A stretch of 5,687 bases of DNA from an uncultured Planctomycetaceae bacterium (lineage in GTDB: Bacteria > Planctomycetota > Planctomycetia > Pirellulales > Pirellulaceae). The notes beneath the pieces were generated by a model. That model saw only the letters and a program-made list of their open reading frames with translations, did no database searches and was not told the origin of the DNA. Numbering within the stretch: the first letter of the stretch is position 1; each line of letters opens with the position of its first letter. Below, one piece after another: positions 1-5,687 of this stretch. The translations under genes were made by a program, and so were the position numbers. Where the stretch lies: contig CAIYOB010001065.1 in NCBI GenBank assembly GCA_903927685.1, positions 1 to 5,687 of the forward strand, written 5' to 3'.

Positions 1-1064
1 AGCGCGTTTCGGACTTGTATGTCGACCGCCCGCTGACCATCTTCGGCAGGCACCGCAGCCCTGGCGATTTGCTCCGTGTGCGGGTTCAGGCCCTGGACGC
101 GACGGGCCGCCCGTGGCTGCAGGATCTGACAAGCCAGACGGCGCCGGCTTCGCTGCTGGTCAGCATGTGGGGGCGGGCTCGCGTCCGTGACTTGGAGGAC
201 CAGTACGCTGCAGGACAGACTCGCGACACCCGGGCCCTGATGGCACGGATCGTCCAAGTCTCGCTCGCAGCCCATGTCCTGTCGCGGTTCACCGCTTATG
301 TCGCGGTGGACAAGTCCGAGGTTGTCAACCCGGCGGGCCGGCCGCTGGAGATCGTCCAGCCCGTGGAATACCCGGACGGCTGGAGCACCGCCACGCTGGG
401 TTCGGGCGCATTTCGTGCGGCCCCCCGGGGGCGATCGTGGAGTGTCTGCTGCGATTCCGCATCGCCGCCGGAGGCTCCCGATTTCTCGGCAGATCTGCAG
501 ATGGCCGAGTTTCGGGACGCCAGGGTCATGCGATTGGACTCGCCCCCGCGAGGCGGCACGCTTCGCCACTTGGTACAGCAGCTGGTCTCGGGATGGTCCG
601 GGCCAGCCGCCGAGCCGTCGGCACCGCCGCCGGGCGATGGTACCGGACTGGCCGCGGATCCCCGCACGGATCGCGATCGCGAACTGGATGCGTTGCTAGA
701 CGCGCTGCTGGACGAGGCGGTCCGTTCCGGGGCGACGGCGCTTCGCATTTCGGGACGTCGCCAGGAGATCCGCATTCAGTTCTTGATTTCCGGATCGTCG
801 TCCGAGCACGCCCCCGTGCCGCGTGTTGCGTGGGACGAATGGCTGGAGGCGATCCAGCGGCGTGCGGGAATCGATCCGTCCAGCCGGTCCTGGCCGCAGC
901 ACGGCGAACTCCGCTGGCAGGGCCTTGTCATCCCGGTGGTCATTACCCGAGAGAGAAAGCTCGAGACGATTACGATCCAGATCCCGCCCGAGATGGTGAG
1001 CGGGCAGCGCGCAGCGGAGGCCTCTCCCAGGCCGGCCGAGGATCGCTCCCGCTTCTGGACCTGA
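1..1064 (+). CDS. VIT/VWA-type protein, C-terminal part, with a GspE-like N-domain tail (5' partial)
   Basis: The reading frame is open to the left edge (first whole codon at 3-5). The TTG at 15 is not a convincing start, because family-like sequence (DLYVDRPLTIFGR) already runs through it. Positions 12-360 match what I know of the region after the VWA domain in bacterial inter-alpha-trypsin-inhibitor-like (VIT/VWA) proteins: the LTIFGR strand, an MWGRARVRDLEDQY helix (165-206) and a SRFTAYVAVDKSEVVNP segment (282-332). The VIT and VWA domains themselves, with the metal-binding MIDAS site, would lie upstream, outside the window. A poorly conserved Pro/Gly/Ala linker covers about 400-680. Positions 681-990 resemble the N-terminal domain of GspE/PilB secretion ATPases: a LLDEAVRSGATALRIS helix-strand, EIRIQFLISG, a RRAGID helix, WPQHGEL (compare LPQDGR) and a closing strand TITIQI. 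The protein ends soon after, so there is no Walker A or B motif. VIT/VWA proteins are usually exported or surface-associated adhesion or scaffold proteins; here that role is inferred. The kinase gene follows on the same strand after 180 bases. The VIT/VWA assignment is fairly sure, the GspE-like call moderately so. Confidence 0.75.
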   Translation, partial: RVSDLYVDRPLTIFGRHRSPGDLLRVRVQALDATGRPWLQDLTSQTAPASLLVSMWGRARVRDLEDQYAAGQTRDTRALMARIVQVSLAAHVLSRFTAYVAVDKSEVVNPAGRPLEIVQPVEYPDGWSTATLGSGAFRAAPRGRSWSVCCDSASPPEAPDFSADLQMAEFRDARVMRLDSPPRGGTLRHLVQQLVSGWSGPAAEPSAPPPGDGTGLAADPRTDRDRELDALLDALLDEAVRSGATALRISGRRQEIRIQFLISGSSSEHAPVPRVAWDEWLEAIQRRAGIDPSSRSWPQHGELRWQGLVIPVVITRERKLETITIQIPPEMVSGQRAAEASPRPAEDRSRFWT

Positions 1065-1091
1065 TTCCACGAGCTGACCCGAGAGTTCGGG

Positions 1092-1117
1092 CAATTCTGC
1101 CGGAAAACCGAGAATTG
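1092..1117 (+). other. Intergenic hairpin between the VIT/VWA and kinase genes
   Basis: CAATTCT (1092-1098) pairs perfectly with AGAATTG (1111-1117). Inside it, after a 2-base bulge (GC), CGG pairs with CCG around an AAAA loop. It begins 28 bases after the stop codon, so it could slow or end transcription of the upstream gene. No T-run follows, so it is not a standard intrinsic terminator. A competing stem is available: CCGGAA (1100-1105) with TTCCGG (1121-1126). Confidence 0.5.
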
Positions 1118-1176
1118 GAGTTCCGGTCAGATTGTCACGGACGCGCTGTCGTAGGGCACCGTCGGCACCTGCTTTC

Positions 1177-1185
1177 TGCTACACT
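1177..1185 (+). promoter_or_regulatory. Possible extended -10 element upstream of the kinase gene
   Basis: TG-C-TACACT fits an extended -10 (TGnTATAAT-like) with four of six core bases (TA-A-T) matching. No -35 hexamer is visible 16-18 bases upstream (CACCGT lies there), which is tolerable for an extended -10. Transcription would start near 1192, about 50 bases before the kinase ATG. This is inference from one short motif; read-through from the upstream gene is equally possible. Confidence 0.3.
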
Positions 1186-1230
1186 GAGAGGGCCGCTGAA
1201 CGACGCAGCTGTGGGCTTTGGCGCTGGGTG

Positions 1231-1236
1231 GGAGGA
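1231..1236 (+). promoter_or_regulatory. Ribosome binding site of the kinase gene
   Basis: GGAGGA lies 8 bases before the ATG at 1245. It decides the start: the longer reading from TTG at 1218 would put this site inside the coding region and has no comparable site of its own. Confidence 0.85.
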
Positions 1237-1244
1237 CGAACCTG

Positions 1245-2804
1245 ATGAACGACGGTCTTGCCAGGGCGATGGTCCGTGACCCCGCGGCCGGGGCGCCGGC
1301 GCCGGGACTCTCGTATCGCTGTGTCTGCGGCGAGTCTTTTCCTGTCGCCCCGGGCGTCGGCGGAACCTGCCCGACGTGCGGACGCCGAGTGAGCCGGGCC
1401 GTGCTCGGGGCGGACCCGGCGGCCACGGCCAGCTTGACCCACATCGTGGAAGACCCGGCGACGACGGCCGCGGCGGATGTCCCGGCGGCGGCCGCAACCG
1501 AACCGACCCATCAGCGGTACGGCCACTACCGCCTCGTGCGCAAGCTCGGTCAAGGCGGTATGGGCGCGGTCTACCAGGCGCTGGACGAGTCCCTGCAGCG
1601 GTACGTGGCCCTGAAAGTGATCCACTCGGCGGGCGGTTCCGACAGCGACACCAAGCAGACTCAACGGCTGCTGCAAGAAGCCATCGCCCAGGCCCGTGTC
1701 AACCATCCCAACATCGTCCACATCTACTACGTGGGGCGCGAAGGCAAGACGCCGTTTTTCGCGATGGAATTGGTGCCCGGCGCGACTCTGGCCGACCGCT
1801 TGAAAGTCGGCCCGTTGCCGTTTGCCGCTGTGGTATCGCTCGGTGCGCAGGTGGCCGAAGCGTTGCGTCACGCCGCCGATTTCGACGTCCTCCATGGCGA
1901 TGTGAAGCCCAGCAATGTCCTGCTTGCCGACGAGCAGACGGTGAAACTGTCCGATTTTGGTTTGGCCCGCCGGCTGTCCGCCGCCGACCACCGCGCGACC
2001 GCGCTGGCGGGGACCCCGGCGTACCTGTCGCCCGAGGCTGCGGACGGCCAGCCGGTCGACATCCGCAGCGACCTGTATTCGCTGGGCGTGACCCTGTTCG
2101 AAATGACGTTCGGGCGACTGCCCTACACGCCGTCCGGCGACAAGCTGGTCGATCTGCTCCAGGTGCATCGGACGGCCAGCATCGAGTTCCCCAATCCGTG
2201 GCCGGAGCGTCTGCCTCACGCCTGGCGGGGCGTCCTGGCGCGGCTGCTGGCCAAGTCGCCCGCAGGCCGCTATCAAAACTACGAGGAACTGCTCGCCGAC
2301 TTGAAACGGCTCCGCCCCGTCGACTTGCCGCGCGCCGGACGCGTCCAACGCGGCTTGGCGTGGCTGGTAGACGTCGCGCTGGCCCAAGCGGGGCAGAGCC
2401 TGTTCTACACCCCACTGGCTGCCGGGGTAGGCACGTGGCCGGTCCGGCTGTCGCTGGCTGCGCTGGGAGGCCTGGTGCCGCTCCTGGCTGCGCTGCTGCA
2501 GGCCAGCTGGCATACCACGCCGGGCAAACGGCTGTTTCAACTGCGGATCGTCGATGCGCATGGCTTGACGCCGCGCGCCAGAATCCTGGCCATGCGCAGC
2601 GTATTCCAGTTCCTGCCGCTCTGGGCGGCCTGCGTGCATGAACTGAACCGAGCCGCCGGCCAGCCCTACCTGGGCACGGTATTCGCCGCCGCCGCCGCCA
2701 TTTGGCTGGCCGCCGATGTCGTGTGGGGGCTCGTCAGCCGCAAAGGACTCAGCTTGCACGACCTGCTGTGCACGACGCGGGTCGTGCTGGACGTGCCGGG
2801 ATGA
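1245..2804 (+). CDS. Zinc-ribbon serine/threonine protein kinase with C-terminal RDD membrane domain
   Basis: This 519-residue protein transfers phosphate from ATP to Ser/Thr on unknown partners and is probably anchored in the inner membrane. A zinc ribbon (C26-x-C28, C42-x2-C45) opens the protein, followed by an Ala/Pro/Thr-rich linker (about 51-90). The Hanks-type kinase domain covers about 93-357: glycine loop GQGGMGAVY (102-110), VALK lysine K124, helix-C glutamate E145, hinge MELVPG (174-179), catalytic loop HGDVKPSN (217-224, base D219), SDFGL (236-240, metal-binding D237), activation segment GTPAYLSPE (256-264) and RSDLYSLG (274-281). HGD replaces the usual HRD, so this is a non-RD kinase, which often does not depend on activation-loop phosphorylation. 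All other key residues are present, so activity is expected. The RDD-like domain (about 366-515) shows RGLAWLVD, a hydrophobic stretch 400-422, TPGKRLFQLRIVD (425-437), another at 476-497, and the typical closing LSLHDLLCTTRVV. The order ribbon-kinase-RDD is known from planctomycetes. Its last 139 bases overlap the convergent lyase gene. The partner is unknown. Confidence 0.93.
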   Translation: MNDGLARAMVRDPAAGAPAPGLSYRCVCGESFPVAPGVGGTCPTCGRRVSRAVLGADPAATASLTHIVEDPATTAAADVPAAAATEPTHQRYGHYRLVRKLGQGGMGAVYQALDESLQRYVALKVIHSAGGSDSDTKQTQRLLQEAIAQARVNHPNIVHIYYVGREGKTPFFAMELVPGATLADRLKVGPLPFAAVVSLGAQVAEALRHAADFDVLHGDVKPSNVLLADEQTVKLSDFGLARRLSAADHRATALAGTPAYLSPEAADGQPVDIRSDLYSLGVTLFEMTFGRLPYTPSGDKLVDLLQVHRTASIEFPNPWPERLPHAWRGVLARLLAKSPAGRYQNYEELLADLKRLRPVDLPRAGRVQRGLAWLVDVALAQAGQSLFYTPLAAGVGTWPVRLSLAALGGLVPLLAALLQASWHTTPGKRLFQLRIVDAHGLTPRARILAMRSVFQFLPLWAACVHELNRAAGQPYLGTVFAAAAAIWLAADVVWGLVSRKGLSLHDLLCTTRVVLDVPG

Positions 2805-4690
2805 ACGCGCGGCTCCAAGGCGACTTGGATGCGCGTGGCCTGCACGCCCGTCAGGTGCAGGGCGAGCTTGCGGCGACCGCGATTGTCGGCTTGTGGTTCC
2901 GGGTTGGGGGACGACGGCAACGGCCGGCAGTCCAGGACTTGGAACTGCGCGTCGGCCGGCTCCTGGAGCTGCACGGTGAACGTCTTCCCGTGCTGGCTCA
3001 GCACGGCGGTCCGGCCGCCGTCGTTCAGTGTGACCTTGGCCTCGGTGTGCAGGAACCACCACAGTTCGGCAGGTTCCCGGGCCTGCAGTTCGTCCGTCAC
3101 GATCAACCGCTTCCGGTCGGCCAGTGTGAAAGTGCGGACGGCCCGGTCGGCATGCGGTTGGTAAGCTTGTGTCAAATCGACCACGGCCAGGGCCTGTTGC
3201 GGCGTCGACTCGAACTTCACAATTTTCGCCACCGCCTTGGGATTCTGGTCCGGCCCCTGGTCAGGATTGAACACGGGCACGTTGTGGCCTTCGGCTCGGA
3301 CCCGGTAATAGGCATGCCGCGGGTTCTTGTGCCGATGGGTCAGGTAGGTTTCATGCTCGACGCCGGAGTCCATGATCCAACGCTCGCCCAACGCGTCGAG
3401 CACGAACGTGCCCAGATCGAGATGGCGGTGCCCGCCCAGGTTCAGCGAGTCGCCGGCCTGGATGCCGACCATGATCGCGTCCGGCTCCCAGGAACTCCGT
3501 AAGGACGCGCATTCCGCGCCGCGGAAGTACCGATCCAGCGGCAAGGACTTGAAGTCGAGCCCTCGGCCACGGGCGTCGAACCAGAGCAGATCCAATGCGC
3601 CGCCACGCTCGCCGCCTTCGAGGGCGCTCAGGCGGAACCAGCTGAAGGCCGGCACATCGTACTTGCCCGCCAGCCAGAAGTGCTGGGCCTCCGACACCCG
3701 CGACCGCCCGCAATCGGCGAAATCAAAGGCCACGCGGCCGGCGCCGCACAGATAGATCTGATAGTAGCCGCTCTGGCCGAACGCGCCGACTTGCGACAAG
3801 CCGAAGTCGGTGCCCAAGGCGGTCTCCAAGGACGACAGCAGCACGATGTTGTAGCGGGAACCGTAATCCCAATACGTGACTCCCTCCGTGCCGGCGCCGT
3901 CCGGCGCGTAATGCTGCATGGCCAGCGGCACGCTGTGAACCGCTTCGGACACGATCCGCGCCGCGAGCTGCGGTTCCTCGTCGGCAATCGCCAGGGCGCC
4001 GCTGAGCAAGCCGCCGTTGCACACCTGGTTCCAGTTGTTCTCATTCCGCGGCCAGCCTTTCTGGCTGTCATAGACCTTGAGGCCCGGCCGCAAGCCAAGG
4101 GAGACGATCGCCTCGCGCAGGACGCGTCGCTGCGGTTCACTCCACCGGTCGTACAGCCAGTCGTAGCCCAGCGCAAAGGCATGGGTCATTTCCGCGGTGT
4201 CCAGGAAATGCGGCGGATTCCAATCCGGAAACGCCGCTGCGGCTTCGAGTTCCTTCCAGGCGCGGTCCGCGTACCGCGGATCGCCCTCCACGCGATGTAC
4301 CAGTGCCAGGGTGCGAACGCGATCCAGCACGCGGCGGCTGACGTTCAGCAGCCGCTTGCCATCGGGGATTTCGTACTTGGACACCGCGGCAGTCAGGGTC
4401 TGGTCGGCGGACTCCTTGACCTCCGCATAGATCCGCGCCGGCAGCCCCCCGCCGCGCACCGCCGCTCGAACCGCCTCGAACGTTTGGGCCGTTGCCATCA
4501 CCCGCGGATGCTCGGGCCGCAGGGTCGCCAGAATCTGGTTCAGCGGCGGCATTTCGCGGCGAACCTCACGGTCTGCCGCTTGCCCAGACGCCGCCAACAG
4601 CGGCAGGACAAGCCACCCGCAAAACCACCCCCTGAGCCGCAGCTTTCGCGCCGCACGGCCAGCCCGGCGTCCCATTCTCTCCGCGTTCAT
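2666..4690 (-). CDS. Secreted heparinase II/III-like polysaccharide lyase
   Basis: This 674-residue protein probably cleaves acidic polysaccharide by beta-elimination outside the cytoplasm. Residues 1-39 form a signal peptide: arginine-rich start, hydrophobic GWFCGWLVLPLLAA, likely cut after SGQA. Residues 45-330 resemble the alpha/alpha toroid of the family (HPRVM, then NNWNQVCNGG at 218-227, DGAGTEGVTYWDYGSRYN at 264-281). Residues 385-628 fit the heparinase II/III beta-sandwich: GGHRHLDLGTF (419-429), MDSG (440-443), RAEGHN (465-470). By analogy with heparinase II, Y273 or Y276 and H421 are candidate catalytic residues, and H423, D441 and H469 candidate zinc ligands. The position where characterised relatives have a histidine after asparagine is tryptophan here. 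The family fold seems to end near LEPR (625-628); about 46 further residues (629-674), rich in Ser, Thr and Ala, are read antisense through the end of the kinase gene to a TAG at 2666-2668. The ATG at 4690 is preferred because AAGGGAA lies 6 bases upstream and the signal peptide is complete. Substrate unknown (heparin-like, alginate or another uronate polymer). Confidence 0.85.
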   Translation of the reverse strand: MNAERMGRRAGRAARKLRLRGWFCGWLVLPLLAASGQAADREVRREMPPLNQILATLRPEHPRVMATAQTFEAVRAAVRGGGLPARIYAEVKESADQTLTAAVSKYEIPDGKRLLNVSRRVLDRVRTLALVHRVEGDPRYADRAWKELEAAAAFPDWNPPHFLDTAEMTHAFALGYDWLYDRWSEPQRRVLREAIVSLGLRPGLKVYDSQKGWPRNENNWNQVCNGGLLSGALAIADEEPQLAARIVSEAVHSVPLAMQHYAPDGAGTEGVTYWDYGSRYNIVLLSSLETALGTDFGLSQVGAFGQSGYYQIYLCGAGRVAFDFADCGRSRVSEAQHFWLAGKYDVPAFSWFRLSALEGGERGGALDLLWFDARGRGLDFKSLPLDRYFRGAECASLRSSWEPDAIMVGIQAGDSLNLGGHRHLDLGTFVLDALGERWIMDSGVEHETYLTHRHKNPRHAYYRVRAEGHNVPVFNPDQGPDQNPKAVAKIVKFESTPQQALAVVDLTQAYQPHADRAVRTFTLADRKRLIVTDELQAREPAELWWFLHTEAKVTLNDGGRTAVLSQHGKTFTVQLQEPADAQFQVLDCRPLPSSPNPEPQADNRGRRKLALHLTGVQATRIQVALEPRVHPGTSSTTRVVHSRSCKLSPLRLTSPHTTSAASQMAAAAANTVPR

Positions 4691-4696
4691 CGTGAC

Positions 4697-4703
4697 TTCC
4701 CTT
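4697..4703 (-). promoter_or_regulatory. Ribosome binding site of the heparinase-like gene
   Basis: On the minus strand AAGGGAA is followed by 6 bases and then ATG at 4690. This supports the first ATG over the second one (Met6, at 4675), whose purine-rich GGAGAG sits too close to the codon. Confidence 0.7.
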
Positions 4704-4930
4704 CGCGTCCTGGTGTGCCTGAGATGTACGGCAACGCGAGTGAGATCTTCTTCGTTTGCACGGCGGCCTTTCCGGATTTCCGTTTGACATCAGATCGGAG
4801 GTGATTGGGACCTCGGCGGACCGGACAGATGGACGGTCAATGCCGTGCGGCCAGCCCCGCGTCCACCAGGCACTGCCCGGTCCCAGTCGTCCCGCCTTGC
4901 GCAGGGGCTCCGGCCGCTTTTCGCTCCCGC

Positions 4931-4939
4931 TGTTATACT
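4931..4939 (+). promoter_or_regulatory. Possible extended -10 element reading rightward, antisense to the right-hand gene
   Basis: TG-T-TATACT matches an extended -10 (TGnTATAAT) closely and resembles the TG-C-TACACT before the kinase gene. No -35 is visible at the right distance. It points away from any recognisable plus-strand gene, into the antisense strand of the gene ending at 4987. It shares the bases GTTATA with the minus-strand -10 candidate, so perhaps only one of the two is real. Confidence 0.2.
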
Positions 4940-4961
4940 ACGCCGGTGGAACCACGCACAA
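4932..4961 (-). promoter_or_regulatory. Possible sigma-70-type promoter for the heparinase-like gene
   Basis: On the minus strand TTGTGC (4961-4956, three of six matches to TTGACA) is followed after 18 bases by TATAAC (4937-4932, five of six matches to TATAAT). It reads toward the lyase gene, whose ATG lies about 240 bases further on. The long leader and the weak -35 keep confidence low; transcription could also continue from the gene at the right edge. Confidence 0.3.
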
Positions 4962-4986
4962 TACGCACGGGAAATCCACAGCGCCG

Positions 4987-5687
4987 CTAGGGATTGAAAT
5001 CCAAGACCACTTGCTGCGAGCCGTTGCGGATGGTGACGATCCCCGAGCCGAACTCGGACTGGAGAAACGGGCTGTCGTAGACCCGCGCCGCCGTGTACTT
5101 GACCGGTTGGCCGTCCACCAGGGGCGGACGGGTGTAATCGGCATACAGTGTCAAGGTCGTGTCATGGAGCCGGCTGGTGTAGTCGAGGCGGCGGCCTTCC
5201 CAGCTCAGCGGATTGTCTTGGATCGCCCGCTGGAACGCGGCCAGGTCCGGGAAGTCGCTTTTCCTCGCGACCTCCAGGATCACCGGCGAGAATTCGTCCA
5301 GGCACCGCAGCCACATGCCGAGATCGGTGCGGCCGCTGCCTTCGTGGTGCTGCTCGACGGTGTCCGGCTCCCAGGCGGTTCCGCCCTCGACCACGCGGAC
5401 GGCGGCGTACGCCCGCGGGGCTTCGGCGACTACCCAGCCGCCGGTCTCGGCACGCCGCAGGGAGGCATCGAACCACACCCGCTGGCCTTTTGCGTTGCTG
5501 CCGCGCAGTCGCTGCGCGACCAGCACGCCGCGATGCTGTACGGACCAGTTCGCGTTGTAGACGCTGCCCCGCGGGGGCTTCAGCGGCTGGACGAAAATCC
5601 GCGCGGTCCGGTGGCCGCCGAAGATCGCGCCCTCCCAGCGGTTCTGGCTGCTGATGTTCGTCCAGTCCGCACTCGGCCGGGCCTCGA
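4987..5687 (-). CDS. Large probable carbohydrate-related protein, C-terminal part (5' partial)
   Basis: I do not recognise a named family with certainty. The frame is open to the right edge and gives the last 232 residues, ending with TAG at 4987-4989. A GTG at 5526 could be taken as a start and would give 179 residues, but the sequence upstream of it (for example RWEGAIFGGHRTARIFVQPL and SVYNANWSVQHRG) has the same strand-rich, aromatic character, so the gene is longer. Numbering from the right edge, visible elements are an FGGHRTARIF strand (22-31), NWSVQHRGVLVAQRL (46-60), RVWF (69-72), AYAAVRVVEGG (92-102), a FSPVILEVARKSDF stretch (132-145) with an AFQRAIQDNPL helix (150-160), then LTLYADYTRPPLVDGQPV (178-195) and a closing SGIVTIRNGSQQVVLDFN. 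The alternating strands suggest a beta-rich C-terminal part like those of extracellular polysaccharide-active proteins. The codirectional lyase gene 296 bases downstream agrees with that, but the enzymatic role is inference only. Confidence 0.5.
   Translation of the reverse strand, partial: EARPSADWTNISSQNRWEGAIFGGHRTARIFVQPLKPPRGSVYNANWSVQHRGVLVAQRLRGSNAKGQRVWFDASLRRAETGGWVVAEAPRAYAAVRVVEGGTAWEPDTVEQHHEGSGRTDLGMWLRCLDEFSPVILEVARKSDFPDLAAFQRAIQDNPLSWEGRRLDYTSRLHDTTLTLYADYTRPPLVDGQPVKYTAARVYDSPFLQSEFGSGIVTIRNGSQQVVLDFNP

Larger units (their letters stand above)
4691..4986. other. Intergenic region between the two minus-strand genes; no convincing gene
   Basis: These 296 bases separate the stop of the right-hand gene from the start of the lyase gene. 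A 61-codon open frame on the plus strand (from TTG at 4805) exists, but its GGAGGTGA touches the start codon with no spacing and its Pro/Arg-rich product resembles a chance frame in GC-rich DNA. I see no tRNA, riboswitch fold or T-run terminator. The only sequence that stands out is the AT-richer island around 4931-4962 with -10-like elements on both strands. If the lyase is transcribed from there, it has a leader of roughly 235 bases. Confidence 0.7.

Noticed and set aside
1218..1244. TTG at 1218 as the kinase start
   Set aside because: The ATG at 1245 has GGAGGA at 8 bases spacing. The TTG has no comparable site, and the nine extra residues add nothing recognisable.
437..1279. Plus-strand open frame overlapping the VIT/VWA gene and the kinase start
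   Set aside because: It is an out-of-frame reading with an Arg/Gly/Ala-rich product that crosses two better-supported genes and the gap between them.
1179..3062. Long minus-strand open frame (627 codons) opposite the kinase gene
   Set aside because: Its codons are exactly antiparallel to the kinase codons. It stays open because the kinase gene avoids TTA, CTA and TCA codons, as GC-rich genes do. The product is Arg/Gln/Gly-rich and has no domain, while the plus strand has every kinase motif.
2702..3502. Plus-strand open frame running on past the kinase stop
   Set aside because: It is antiparallel to lyase codons and has no ribosome binding site or recognisable domain.
3680..4804. Long plus-strand open frame (374 codons) opposite the lyase gene
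   Set aside because: It is the same antiparallel-codon effect. The minus strand encodes a signal peptide and the heparinase II/III motifs, while the plus-strand product is compositionally skewed and shows no motif.
4805..4990. 61-codon plus-strand open frame in the intergenic region
   Set aside because: The GGAGGTGA directly abuts the TTG with no spacing, and the Pro/Arg-rich product has no features.
4987..5526. Right-hand gene taken as a complete 179-residue protein starting at GTG 5526
   Set aside because: The frame is open to the window edge and the residues upstream of the GTG look like continuous conserved protein, so the gene is truncated by the window.
1..5687. CRISPR array, insertion sequence, tRNA/rRNA genes, toxin-antitoxin or defence genes
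   Set aside because: I read for spaced repeats, terminal inverted repeats, transposase motifs and tRNA-like cloverleafs and found none.

Overview
The window is GC-rich (clearly above 60 % by eye). It reads like a chromosome segment from a member of the Planctomycetota. The evidence is the combination of genes: a VIT/VWA-type protein, a zinc-ribbon serine/threonine kinase with a C-terminal RDD membrane domain, and a secreted heparinase II/III-like enzyme next to a second probable exported protein. This assignment comes from gene content only; there is no rRNA or other marker, so I do not go below phylum.

Layout. (1) Positions 1-1064, plus strand: the 3' part of a large gene that begins outside the window. 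It encodes the end of a VIT/VWA protein, a proline/glycine linker, and a C-terminal region resembling the N-terminal domain of type II secretion/type IV pilus ATPases (GspE/PilB) but without any ATPase core. (2) Positions 1065-1244: a short gap with a hairpin, a possible extended -10 element and a good ribosome binding site. (3) Positions 1245-2804, plus strand: a 519-residue zinc ribbon-kinase-RDD protein. (4) Positions 2666-4690, minus strand: a 674-residue heparinase II/III-like protein with a signal peptide, overlapping the kinase gene tail to tail by 139 bases. (5) Positions 4691-4986: about 300 bases without a convincing gene, holding -10-like elements on both strands. (6) Positions 4987-5687, minus strand: the last 232 residues of a large protein of unrecognised family, running off the right edge.

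How they may work together. The two plus-strand genes look like a surface-sensing or signalling pair: a VWA adhesion-type protein followed by a membrane-anchored kinase. The two minus-strand genes look like part of a polysaccharide-degradation locus acting outside the cytoplasm. The two pairs converge at 2666-2804 and need not be functionally linked.

I see no CRISPR array, mobile element, tRNA, rRNA, toxin-antitoxin pair or recognisable defence system. The least ordinary points are the ATPase-less GspE-like tail on the VIT/VWA protein, the coding overlap of kinase and lyase, and the tryptophan in the lyase where characterised relatives have a catalytic histidine.
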